From Multifurca ochricompacta (Eukaryota; Basidiomycota; Agaricomycetes; Russulales; Russulaceae): DNA of 38,544 nt. The DNA is taken from contig WTXG01000313.1 in NCBI GenBank assembly GCA_022496185.1, positions 1 to 38,544 of the forward strand. The letters are read 5' to 3'. Under the pieces are notes generated by a model, which was not told the DNA's origin, made no database searches, and worked only from the letters and a program-made list of their open reading frames with translations. Positions 19,078 to 29,505 of this stretch are shown piece after piece; position 1 is the stretch's first letter, and every line of letters starts with the position of its first letter. A program made the translations under genes and the position numbers.

Positions 19078-21954
19078 TAGTGATTGGCAGGGGTAATCCT
19101 GGGGTATCCTTGGTACCCGTACCTGTACACATACCCATAGTGACAGGTACGGGTAACCCGCAGGTTACCTGTGGGTCACCCGTGAAAATGCATGCAAGTT
19201 TTTTACTTGCATTGCGCATTTCGGATGACCAGCCTGGGCCTTCCCAGACCAAGAAGATACACAACACATTCATTTGTGGCTGCTTAAGATCCCTCAATGA
19301 CTCTTGTTTTATGTTTAGAAGATTAAGATAATTTATTATTCCATTTTTATCTTATTATTCTGCTTTCAATTTTATACAAGCACAACTAAAATCCAGTATA
19401 CAGAGATGATTAGATAGGATGTTATAGAACATTGATGAATAGCCTGTCAGATAACCACACAGAATGCAAAATAATTTGATTAACACATAGAAATTGACAG
19501 GGGTAACACCTGGATAATTGTTTTGATACCTGGGTTACCCATAAAATGAAATGCATGCAAGTTCTTTACTTGCATCATGCATTTTGGACATCCAGCCCAG
19601 AACATCCTGGTCTAGGAGATATGCACTTGGACACAACGTGTTCATTTATGGCTTCTTAAGATCCCTCAAAAATTCCTGTTTTATGTTCATAAGATTAAGA
19701 TAATTTATTATTCTATTTTTATTTTATAATTCTGGTTTCAATTTTATACAAGTGCAACTGTTCTTTGCATTTCTGCACATTTCAGATAAATGGCCCAGGC
19801 CATCCCAGTCAGGGAGATAAGCACTTGGACACAATGCATTCATTTATGGCTACTCAAGATCCCTCAAAAATTGTTGTTTTATGTTCAGAAGATTAAATGG
19901 ATCCTTTATTTACATTACTATTTTATTATTCTGCTTTCATTTCATACAAGTGCAACTGTCCTGGTGCGTTTAAGTCAACCTTCCTTAATAGGAAGGAGGT
20001 CAGACCACCATGTGATGCAATGTAGTTGCTGCCCCATGCAGCTTGTAGATACATGCAGGCCTTGTTTCAGTAAACTAATTTGATAATTTGATTATATTAT
20101 AGTCTAAAGTAGTCTAGAGAGTATTTTAGATAGTGCCAGACTGGCAGAATTGATCGCACATTAATAAAACAGATGCATCATGATTTTCAAGAAGTGGATC
20201 ACTGATAACACTTTTATTTTACATCGCACCATTGATCTGCTTTGATACTTCATATGATAATACTAGAACATATTTAAAGATACCCTGTAGCATACATCAG
20301 ACGAGATCTTTTATTTTTGTGGCTGCAGATGTGTTTTATCTTAGAATTTCTACTGATCTTGTCAATGCATAATTGGCACCTATACCCACCAAACCCACCG
20401 CGCAGGTACGGGTTTCCACTAGTGATTGTCAAGGGGTTTCATACCTGCACAGGTAAGCGCCACGGGTTTTGCTGGGTATGGGTACAGGTATACGGCTCCC
20501 AACCTGTGGAAACCCATACCCATGCAGTGGGTTTGGCAGGTATAAGTGCTGATTATGCATTGACAAGATCAGTAGAAATTCTAAGATAAAACACATCTGC
20601 AGCCACAAAAATACAAGATCTCGTCTGATGTATGCTACAGGGTGGCTTTAAATATGTTCTAGTGTTATCCTACAAAATATCAAAGCAGATCAATGGTGTG
20701 ATGTAAAATAAAACTGTTATCAGTGATCTACATTCTTGAAAATCATGATGCATCTGTTTTATTAATGTGCGATCATTTCTGCCAGTCTGGCACTATCTAA
20801 AATACACTCTAGACTAATATAGACTATTCTATAATCTAATTATTAAATTACTTCATTGAAACAAGGCCTGCATGTATCTACAAGCTGCATGGGGCAGCGA
20901 CTACATTGCATCACATGGTGGTCTGACCTCCTTCCTATTAAGGAAGGTTGACTTAAACGTGCAGAATTGTGCATCCAGGGACAAGGACAGTCATGCTTGT
21001 ATGAAATGAAACCAGAATAATAAAATAATAATGTAAATAAAGGATCCTTTTAACCTTCTGAACATAAACCAACAATTTTTGAGGAATCTTGAGTAGCTAT
21101 AAATGAACACATTGTGTCCAAGTACTTATCTCCTTGACTGGGATGGCCTGGGCCATTTATCCGAAATGTGCAGAAATGCAAAGAACAGTTGTGCTCATAT
21201 AAAATTGAAACCAGAATAATAAAATAAAAATGGAATAATAAATTATCTTAATCTTATGAACATAAAATAGGAATCTTTGAGGAATCTTGAGTAGCCATAA
21301 ATGAATGCATTGTGTCTGAGTGCATATCTCCTTGACCAGGATGGCCTGGGCTGGATGTCTGAAATGCGTGATGCAAGTAAAGAACTTGCACACATTTCAT
21401 TTTATGGGTAACCCAGGTATCAAAACAATTATCCAGGGGTTACCCCTGCCAATTGCTATGTGTTCATCAAATTTTTTTGCATTCTGTGTGGTTATCTGAC
21501 AGGCTATTCATCAATGTTCTATAACATCCTATCTAATCATCTCTGTATATTGGATTTTAGTTGTGCTTGTATAAAATTGAAAGCAGAATAATAAAATAAA
21601 AATGGAATAATGAATTATCTTAATCTTCTGAACATAGAATAAGAGTCATTGAGGGATCTTAAGCAGCCACAAATGAACGTGTTGTGTATCTTCTTGGTCT
21701 GGGAAGGCCCAGGCCAGTTATCTGAAATGCGCAATGCAAGTAAAGAACTTGCACATGTTTTCATGGGTGACCCGCAGGTTACCCATACCTGTCACTACAG
21801 GTACAGGTATGGGTACGGGTACCAATGAGGATACCCCAGGGTTACCCCTGCCAATCACTAGTTTCCACAGGTTGGGAGCCATATACCTGTACCCATACCT
21901 GGCAAAACCCATGGTGCTTACCCATGCAGGTATGAAAACCCTTGACAATCACTA
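19078..21954 (-). mobile_element. non-autonomous hAT element A1, minus orientation, interrupted by A2
   Basis: The ends are TAGTGATTGG at the left and GACAATCACTA at the right. Without A2 it is about 1.43 kb and is an inverted relative of element B. It lies in the hAT transposase between LGSD and FAKLMS. The flanks GGTCTGAT and TCTGTTTG are only partly alike, so the 8-base TSD seems eroded. It has no coding sequence. It contains three blocks like the start of a copia LTR (about 19195-19385, 19560-19755 and 19780-19965) and subterminal GGGTA/TACCC words. Confidence 0.85.
20420..21860 (+). mobile_element. non-autonomous hAT element A2, with TSD GTTTCCAC, inside A1
   Basis: It is 1441 bp, from TAGTGATTGTCAAGG to CCCCTGCCAATCACTA, flanked by exact 8-base copies GTTTCCAC (20412-20419 and 21861-21868). 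It is inserted in the subterminal region of A1, in the opposite orientation. It has no coding sequence. It carries three copia-LTR-like blocks (about 20990-21180, 21188-21370 and 21560-21745). Confidence 0.94.
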
Positions 21955-22530
21955 TCTGTTTGCCAAACTCATGAGCATAACACTGCCTGCAGCACCTAGC
22001 AATAAAGATATATTCAGTTCGTGTGAACTCTATGCCAGAAGAGCACACTGTTTCAACTTTCACATGGTTGACACCTGCACTATGTTCTCAACTGTCTGTT
22101 CCTGCAATGACTGCAATGACTCAGATACAGCAGTACTACAAAACAGAAGAAAAGGTGCATAACTGTCTATTTGCACATTTTTGACAGCTTATCTCACTCT
22201 GTTATCAAAGGCTCACTTGCATGCTAATTCAAAACCATTTGTGAGGTTTTTTGATATCAAGAACAGGTTCTTTTCAAAGTCAGATGGCAAACTGGATGAG
22301 AATCTGGATGATGATGAGGATGATAGTTGGTTGGATGAGCCAAATCTTGAGATGTTCCATCCTGAACTTTCTCTTGAGGTCTCACAAACCATTGATCTGT
22401 CATCTCAGTGTCTTGCAGCAGCTCTTTCTGATGAACCATCAGGTGACATTTCTGTGGCTGCTCCTAGCCCTCCAGAAGCTCTCCGAGAGCCCCTAGACAA
22501 CAACTTCTCAATGGAAATGGAATTATATTG
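21955..22530 (+). pseudogene. hAT transposase, part 2 of the C-terminal region
   Basis: This continues the transposase after A1. One frame gives LFAKLMSITLP. After a shift near 21985 another reads LAIKIYSVRVNSMPEEHTVS, then TFTWLTPALCSQ and AMTAMTQIQQYYK. This matches the hAT dimerisation region known from mushroom fungi (NSMPDERTVSTFTWL, QIRQYY). After a TGA near 22185 an acidic tail follows (22190-22530; LDENLDDDEDDSWLDEPN), ending in TGA. At least two frame breaks make it non-functional. The parent is probably the TAGTGTTGTG element whose left end is at 15838, which is inference. Confidence 0.72.
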
Positions 22531-22730
22531 AAAACATCACATGAAAGTATCATGTGGAATTTTTTACGGTAAATTACAGTAAATTACCACCTTCCTATCA
22601 GACCCTCTGTAAATTACCAGTAAAATATCAGCCTCAAATATTTTCTGCAACCCTAGTGCTGGATGAATTGCATCCAGTGTGCAACACTGCCCCTTCTCTT
22701 GTCAACATGTCCTGCTGCCTGCTAGCTATC

Positions 22731-24720
22731 CTGCTGTAAGGATGGCTTGGGCATTGAGCATGAAACCTGATGGATCTGGATCTCAAGACGTGCAAATTGG
22801 ACAAGCTTAATTCTTTGGACACCACTCAAGATTCTATGGTCTAAGGTTTCATGTTTGGAAGAGTAAATGCATTCTACCTTTCCATTTTATTACTCTGGTT
22901 AGTGATTGTCAAGGGTTTTCATACCCGCACAGGTAAGTACCACAGGTTTTGCCGGGTATGGGTACGGGTATATGGCTCCCAACCCATGGAAACCCATACC
23001 CACACGGCAGGTTTGGTGGGTATAGGCACTGATTATGCATTGACAAGATCAGTAGAATTTCTAAGATAAAACACATCTGCAGCCACAAAAATATAAGATC
23101 TCGTCTGATGTATGATACAGGGTGAATGTTAATATGTTCTAGTGTTATCCTACAAAATATCAAAGCAGATCAACAGTGCAATGTAAAATAAAACTGTTAT
23201 CAGTGATCTACATTCTTGAAAATCATGATGCATCTGTTTTATTAACGCATGACCAATTCTGCTGGTCTGGCACTATCTAAAATACTCTCTAGACTACTTT
23301 AGACTATTCTATAATTTAATTATCAAATTACTTTATTGAAACAAGGCCCACATGTATCTACAAGCTGCATGGGGCAGTGACTACATTGCATTGCATGGTG
23401 GTCTGACCTCCTTCCTATTAAGGAAGGTTGACTTAAACGTGCAGAGTTGTGCATCCAGGGACAAGGACAGTCATGCTTGTATGAAATAAAACTAGAATAA
23501 TAAAATAATAATGTAAATAAAAGATCCTTTTAATCTTCTGAACATAAAACAACAATTTTTGAGGAATCTTGAGTAGCCATAAATGAATGTGTTGTGTCCA
23601 AGTGCTTATCTCCTTGACCGGGATGGCCTGGGCCATTTATCCGAAATGCACAGAAATGCAAAGATCGGTCGTGCTTGTATAAAATTGAAACCAGAATAAT
23701 AAAATAAAAATGGAATAATAAATTATCTTAATCTTATGAACATAAAATAGGAATCTTTGAGGGATCTTGAGTAGCCATAAATGAACGCATTGTGTCTGAG
23801 TGCGTATCTCCTTGACCAGGATGGCCCAGGCCAATTGTCCAAAATGTGTGATGCAAGTAAAGAACTTGCACACATTTCATTTTATGGGTAACCCAGGTAT
23901 CAAAACAATTATCCAGGGGTTACCCCTGCCAATGTCTATGTGTTCATCAAATTTTTTTGCATTCTGTGTGGTTATCTGACAGGCTATTCATCAATGTTCT
24001 ATAACATCCTATCTAATCATCTCTGTATACTGGATTTTAGTTGTGCTTGTATAAAATTGAAAGCAGAATAATAAAATAAAAATGGAATAATGAATTATCT
24101 TAATCTTCTGAACATAGAATAAGAGTCATTGAGGGATCTTAAGCAGCCACAAATAAATGCGTTGTGTATCTTCTTGGTCTGGGAAGTCCTGGGCCAGGTA
24201 TCTGAAATGTGCAATGCAAGTAAAGAACTTGCATGCGTTTTCATGGGTGACCTGTGGGTAACCCATGGGTTACCCATACCCACAGTGATGGGTATGGGTA
24301 TGGGTACAGGTACCAACAAGTATACCCCAGGGTTACCCCTGCCAATCACTAACTCTGGTTTTATTTTATTCAAGCACGACTTAAATCTGTTTCATTAATC
24401 ATTCTATTGCACACCCCCTTTTACTCAGCATTGCACACACTTCATTCTAAAGGACTTGTAGTTTACATTGTATGAACCCCTAGCCATTGCTTTTGGCTTT
24501 CTGCTTTGACTCCTTTGTATTATGTCTCCTATTTGACCCCTATAGTATAAACAGTATAAAAAACCTATTAGTTTTGCTTGTATCAAATCAGAGAGTCTCT
24601 TGCTTCACTTCCACCTCTAAACCCACTTGCATGTCTCCACTTGTCTTCTTTTGCATCCATAATCATACCAAAACCTTTGCCTCCTCTCTTTCATTACAAG
24701 CCCTGAATTAGAAGATTTGG
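22731..24720 (+). repeat. copia-3-like LTR remnant, split by hAT element B
   Basis: It begins TGCTGTAAGG, like the LTR at 35349 (minus strand, TGCTGTATTG). It shares with that LTR the phrases TTTGGAAGAGTAAA.GCATT, GGACTTGTAGTTTACATTGTATG and TATGTCTCCTATTT followed by a TATA-like TATAAAAAACC. It is split by element B at 22900. The right end is uncertain, as similarity fades between 24600 and 24720. The 200 bases before it (22531-22730) hold no gene I can see. Confidence 0.6.
22900..24351 (+). mobile_element. non-autonomous hAT element B, with TSD ACTCTGGT
   Basis: It is 1452 bp, from TAGTGATTGTCAAGGG to CCCCTGCCAATCACTA, flanked by exact copies of ACTCTGGT (22892-22899 and 24352-24359). It is the cleanest copy of the A1/A2/B family and defines its ends. 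It has no coding sequence. Both subterminal regions are dense in GGGTA/TACCC words. It contains three blocks resembling the inverse of a copia LTR start (about 23470-23650, 23668-23865 and 24040-24230). Confidence 0.95.
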
Positions 24721-25428
24721 ATTGTGAGCTTTCTGGGGCCGCCTGCCCATCCTGTAATGGGTGATGCTCTGTGTACACTTAGAAACAAAAAGGGCAAAGA
24801 AAGGTTGACCTAAGTCGTTGGGCGTACCGCGGAGGCAAACATCACGCGTTAAGTAATGATGGGGACCTGTGTCACCCACTGTGGTTTTGCAACCACGATG
24901 ACGGCATCTGAAACCCGAAGAAACTGCAGCCCCAAGAGGACAAGATCCAAAGGATCAAGTCACACAGGGAGGCAGGATATCATTAGCACTATGTATCAAA
25001 CTCATGTAGACAGTTGCTCACCTGCAGCCCCAAGAGGACAAGATGGGGGGCTACAGGCTGTTACAGAGGGTCTTATATACATTTCTCAGTGTAACAAGGT
25101 AAGCAAGTGAGTGTAAGCAAGAATCAGCAAGTATCAGTCAGCTGTATTGCTGACTGAGCCTTATCTTTGTGATTCATAAGCTGCTTTACTCTGCTGACTG
25201 ATCATGCTCCACAGTGTGATGTCATAATGATGTCACTGTGGAGTAGATAACTGATATGTAGTCTAGCCCTTTGGTCTGGAACACGTCTATCTACTGATAC
25301 ATGTGGTTCTGTGCTAAAATTGGCCATGGCCCAACCTGGGCCCTTATCTAGAGCTCCACTTACCTAGATCCTTCTAGGCTGGACTCTTCTTATCTTGATA
25401 GCAGCTCCACTTGGTCTAGAACCGTCTA
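24721..25428. other. non-coding stretch of unknown nature
   Basis: I see no coding region. CAGCCCCAAGAGGACAAGAT occurs twice (about 24928 and 25025), and a variant lies inverted near 34155. A small inverted repeat CTCCACAGTG...CACTGTGGAG lies at 25207-25243. A TATA-like TTATATACATT lies near 25072. It is probably an old LTR or hAT remnant. The same host sequence resumes after gypsy-B at 32891. Confidence 0.4.
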
Positions 25429-26009
25429 TGTTACGAACAGGGCCCAGTAGCCCTATTTTCTTCACTCTCCCCAACCAGGACCCCACTTGTCCACCAACCC
25501 TTCATTTCCTCATTACATCTCCCTCCTGGGACCCCTCACATGCATTGCTTCCATCCCCATGACTGTTGTTTGGACTTGTGTAGTTACTATTTGTTTATGC
25601 TTGTCTTTTCTTATCGTCTTATCTTTACGACCGGACATTTACTTAATCCCCTATCAGAAGCCAGGCTTTACGCCATCCGCTTTCATATCTTTGGGCCCAC
25701 ATGACTCCGATATCCTTATCTATAGACACCCATCCATTTACGTATATAAGTCCGTCTTAGCTACACTGTAGACCTTAGACTCAACTTATTGAATACATCG
25801 GTGTTTGTCTTCTGGACTCTCCCTTGCAATCTCTGACTTGTCTGTCTCAGTGCTTTTGGCACTTTCTGCTCAACATCGTCTTAGGGAACAGCCCCTTCGA
25901 CTTTGACTCATCCCCTTGAACTCCAAGAGGTCCTATTGACCTCTTATCCAAAACTCTTGACCAACGCTGTCGCACAAGTCGTGCGGAACATCCCACACCG
26001 GATGTAACA
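25429..26009 (+). repeat. 5' LTR of gypsy-B
   Basis: It runs from TGTTACGAACAGGG to CCGGATGTAACA. The TATA box TATATAAG is at 25743-25750. The likely transcript start AGACTCAACTT begins at 25777, 34 bases after the first T of the TATA box. Confidence 0.97.
25743..25787 (+). promoter_or_regulatory. TATA box and probable transcript 5' end of gypsy-B
   Basis: TATATAAG at 25743 is followed at +34 by AGACTCAACTT. The same word (AGACTCGACTT in the others) stands at +34 in LTR-Y and in the LTR at 37032-37621, although the bases between have changed. The word is complementary to the sequence just after the 5' LTR. That the transcript starts here is inference from spacing and complementarity. Confidence 0.6.
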
Positions 26010-26028
26010 TCAAGTCGAGTCTCCCACA
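26010..26028 (+). other. probable self-priming primer-binding site of gypsy-B
   Basis: Only 19 bases separate the LTR from gag. AAGTCGAGTCT (26012-26022) lacks the TGG start of a tRNA-primed site. It is the exact complement of AGACTCGACTT, the presumed first 11 bases of the family transcript. This is the arrangement known from Tf1 and related elements, where the RNA 5' end folds back as primer. In this copy the LTR words have each lost the central CG, leaving 10 of 11 matches. Confidence 0.6.
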
Positions 26029-27425
26029 GTGGCTTCCAGCTGCAGTCAGACCCTCTTCCAAGAAGAACTCATCGAGCACAGAGACGAGAATAATCTTTCA
26101 CAGCAAGTACTTGGCTCTGCTGCCTGGAAAGACTTTGAAACCGAGTTTGGATACTACGTCTATCACGACGGACGATACCAACCGGTAGAATACGATGACA
26201 AGAAAAGAGTTTGGTATTGTATCTGATACTCAGACAGTCGAAACTCTTGGGTCACGACCAGACCTGCCCCACCCAAATTTGGACTAGGCCCGTGGAGAGA
26301 AAACCCTCCGGCCATTGTCACAGACTCCGAACCTGAGGAGTATGTAGAAGACCCTAGTGAAGAAGAAGCACCGGCATTAGCAGCGCCTATGTTTCCGGTT
26401 GCACCCGCAGTTGTCACATTCAGAGCCCCTGCTTTGACAACTCCCCAGATATCAGTACAGTCTACAGAAACCGTCACCTTACCTCACCCACCCATGTCTA
26501 CCATTGCCGCCCAACTCCCAGACCCCGCCCCACCAGCCCCTGTGGCACCCCCACCAAACATTCCTCCCCCATCGGGACGGCTGTCAGGAGTATTACCCCA
26601 GACCTTCACAGGAGACCGCTCGCAGAGCAAGAAGTTTATGTTGGAGTTCACGACTTTCAAGAACTTCAACCACGATGTCCCACAGATCGTCAACCCATTC
26701 CAGCGTGCCAATCTGTTCCTCTCTTTGATCCGAGGGGATGCGGTGGATGACTGGACCATGGAGCAATTGGAGTGGTTAAACGAACAAGTTGAAAGTGGGC
26801 GTCGTACCACAAGCGAAGGCCTTTGGGAGACCATCGCCGAAAGGTTCAAAGACGCCTTCACAGACGGACAAGCCAAGCAGAAGGCAGCCCGGGAGTTGAA
26901 ATCCCTCAGGATGGAAAAGGGCAAATTAGATGCATACGTTGCCAAGTTCAGAAGTCTGGCCAATAGGGCTGGCTACAACACGGATGAGGAGGCCACACTA
27001 GACCTCTTCTCGCAAGGGCTACCCAACCCCTTGGTTAAAAATATCATACAGTTCCACCATCCCCACAATTGGGACACTTGGGTTGATGCTGCCCGACGGC
27101 AGCAACAAGATTATTTGGACTTCCAGACACGATTTGGAGTCGACACCAAGAAGGGAAAAACCTGAGACCAGTGGAAGGCCGCTTCGGAGTAAAACCTGCC
27201 CATCATACTCAGCGAGATCCAAATGCTATGGACACCTCTGCGGATCGAGCCCGAGCTCGGGCAGCACTCACAGAAGACAAGCGGCAGGCATTAATGAAGG
27301 AAGGACAATGCTTCCGCTGCAGAGCATTGGGACATATGTCTCGAGATTGTCCCAAGAGAGGAGTACGTGCCACTACGGCAACCGTCACACCAGAAAGCCC
27401 TGCTCAGAATAACCGCCCACCGTAG
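26029..27425 (+). pseudogene. gypsy-B gag with CCHC zinc knuckle
   Basis: Gag builds the particle and binds the RNA. The N-terminus follows the LTR after 19 bases. The present first codon is GTG (GTGGCTTCC), probably an altered ATG. The central capsid-like domain reads FTGDRSQSKKFMLEFTTFKN, WTMEQLEWLNEQ and GLWETIAERFKDAFTD, as in retrotransposon gag. A CCHC knuckle CFRCRALGHMSRDC lies near 27309-27350. Two TGA stops (26224-26226 and 27163-27165) sit where CGA would keep the frame. A shift near 27170 moves the knuckle to another frame. A proline-rich stretch around 26500-26580 separates the two halves. Confidence 0.88.
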
Positions 27426-28130
27426 ACAAAAGATCAAAGGAAGAAAAGGCCCAGGATATATGGGCTAATATGATGAAGGAGAGCGAGGAAGTACGCGCTA
27501 TTTTGGTAGAAAAAGCTTTTGCAAAAAAGGATTTTTGTTAGGCTCAAACCCATCAGCCTGGGCACGAGCACTCCATGTTACCTCTGTGTATGCTAGTTGA
27601 TTCAAGTGTTGAAAATACCAGTACATTTTGAAACTACACAGAGGACGGCCGACCGAGATATCTTAGTGGACTCTGGAGCCACAGATAATTTCATTCATCC
27701 ACGACTAATACGAACAATGGGTCTGGGAAGGCTGGCACTTCCCCAGGAAAAGAATATTTGGAATATTGATGGAACAGCTAATTGCGCCGGAAAGATCACC
27801 CACTATACAGACCTAAAGGTCCAGGTCGGAGAAATGACGAAGATCATTCGCTTCTTAATTACGGACCTAGGAGATGAGGACCTCATCTTGGGATATCCAT
27901 GGCTCATGGCTTTTGAACCAAAGATTAATTGGGCTGATGCAACCATGGATAAGGACTCATACCCAACCATTATCACATCGCTGGGTTATGATTATGCGAT
28001 CAGGCATCCAGTAATCAGAACTACACAAACAGAGAGAGGGAAGACCCTGGTCAATGTTATGCCACCAAAGCGTCAGAACTGGCCCAGAGGGCTGTGCAGG
28101 GACAAGCTGAGAAGACTTACCATAATGTAG
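27426..28130 (+). pseudogene. gypsy-B protease
   Basis: Retropepsin landmarks are ILVDSGATDNFIHPRLIR (D-S-G active site) and DEDLILGYPWLMAFEPKINW, the conserved C-terminal strands. The part from 27597 to 28130 is open. The linker 27426-27596 between the gag knuckle and the protease lies in another frame (DIWANMMKESEEV) and is ended by a TAG near 27538. No separate start is needed, since gypsy proteases are cut from a polyprotein. Confidence 0.85.
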
Positions 28131-29496
28131 TGCCGAGTGTCTATCAGCGGCATGGAAGTATTCTCCGAGGAAGAGTCACACCGCTTCCCCCCAAAGCGAC
28201 CATGGGACCATGCCATTGACCTCCTCCCGGACACGCCAGCTGCTATAGACTGTAAAGTCTATCCACTGTCCCAAACGAACAGGTGGCACTTACTGAATTC
28301 CTTGAGGAACACTTAGCCAAAGGATACATTCACCTGTCCAAGTCGCCATACGCCTCACCCTTCTTCTTTATCAAAAAGAAGGATGGCAAGCTGCGACCAG
28401 TCCAGGACTACTGGAAGATTAACATGCATACTGTAAAAAACGCCTATCCCCTGCCTCTCATTTCTGAACTCATCAACACCATGTGGGATAAATCCCTCTT
28501 TTCAAAGATGGATGTACAATGGGGTTACAACAACGTTAGAATCAAGGAAGGCGACCAGTGCAAAGCGGCATTCAAAATGAACCAAGGATTGTTCGAACCG
28601 AATGTCATGTTCTTCGGACTCACAAACTCACTGGCAACGTTCCAATCCATGATGAATCACATCTTCCGAGACCTCATCCTCACTGGCGAAGTGGTAGTAT
28701 ATATGGACGACATCTTGGTTGCCACTGCCAATGATTTGAATCACCACCGAGAACAAGTACATCAGGTGCTAGACATATTGCATGAACATGATTTGTACCT
28801 CAAACCCACAAAATGCTCCTTTGAACAACAAGCGTTGAGTACTTGGGAGTGATCCTGGAGGGAGGACAAGTGTGTATGGACCCTGTCAAGGTACAAGGAA
28901 TTCGGGAATGGCCAATGCCAACTTGTGTCAAGGATGTCTGATCCTTTATTGGGTTCTGTAACTTCTACCGGCGTTTCATTAAAGGATTCTCAGGCATAGC
29001 ACGACCCCTAAATGACCTCCTGAAGAAGGATGTGCCATGGCATTGGAGTACCAACAACAACAAGCATTCGAATGGATTAGAGACCTGGTTGGCTCAGAAC
29101 CAGTACTCATTCAACCTGATCTGAGTCGCCCCTTTGAGCTAGAAGTAGATGCCTCCCATTTCACGAATGGAGCAGTATTGTATCAAAGGGACAATTCGCA
29201 AGTGCCGCACCCGTGGCATACTACTCAGAAACCTTTCATCCGCGGAATGGAATTACGACATTTGGGATAGGGAACTCCTAGCCATAGTCAAGGCACTACG
29301 ACATTGGCGACCATACCTCGCAGGGAATCCTCACAAAACAGTCATCTACACTGATTATTCTAATTTGTTGTACTGGAAAGAACCCCACAAGATCAGCCGA
29401 CGCATAGCACGAGAGGTCCTAGAGCTTGAAGAATATGACTTTACCCTGAAACACATTGCAGGAAGTCAGAATGCGCGAGCGGATGCACTGTCATGA
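28131..29496 (+). pseudogene. gypsy-B reverse transcriptase and RNase H
   Basis: RT landmarks are [30 protein letters not shown] (catalytic D), [16 protein letters not shown] and [10 protein letters not shown] (YMDD). RNase H landmarks are ELEVDASHFTNGAVL, WDRELLAIVKALRHW, VIYTDYSNL and HIAGSQNARADALS. The frame is broken near 28275 (one base missing in a C run), 28845, 29050 and 29230. Two TGA stops, 28939-28941 (family KDVRSF) and 29494-29496 (family ALSRRPD), sit at arginine positions. The catalytic residues are kept, so the damage is recent. Confidence 0.88.
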
Positions 29497-29505
29497 AGGC
29501 CAGAC

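Noticed and set aside
19078..24351. GGGTA/TACCC words as telomere-like repeats
   Set aside because: They are irregular, occur on both strands near the ends of hAT elements, and do not form tandem TTAGGG-type arrays.
24721..25428. A host gene between the repeats
   Set aside because: Open frames are short, without conserved motifs, and the stretch shares phrases with the composite hAT element at 34150. Nothing supports a gene.
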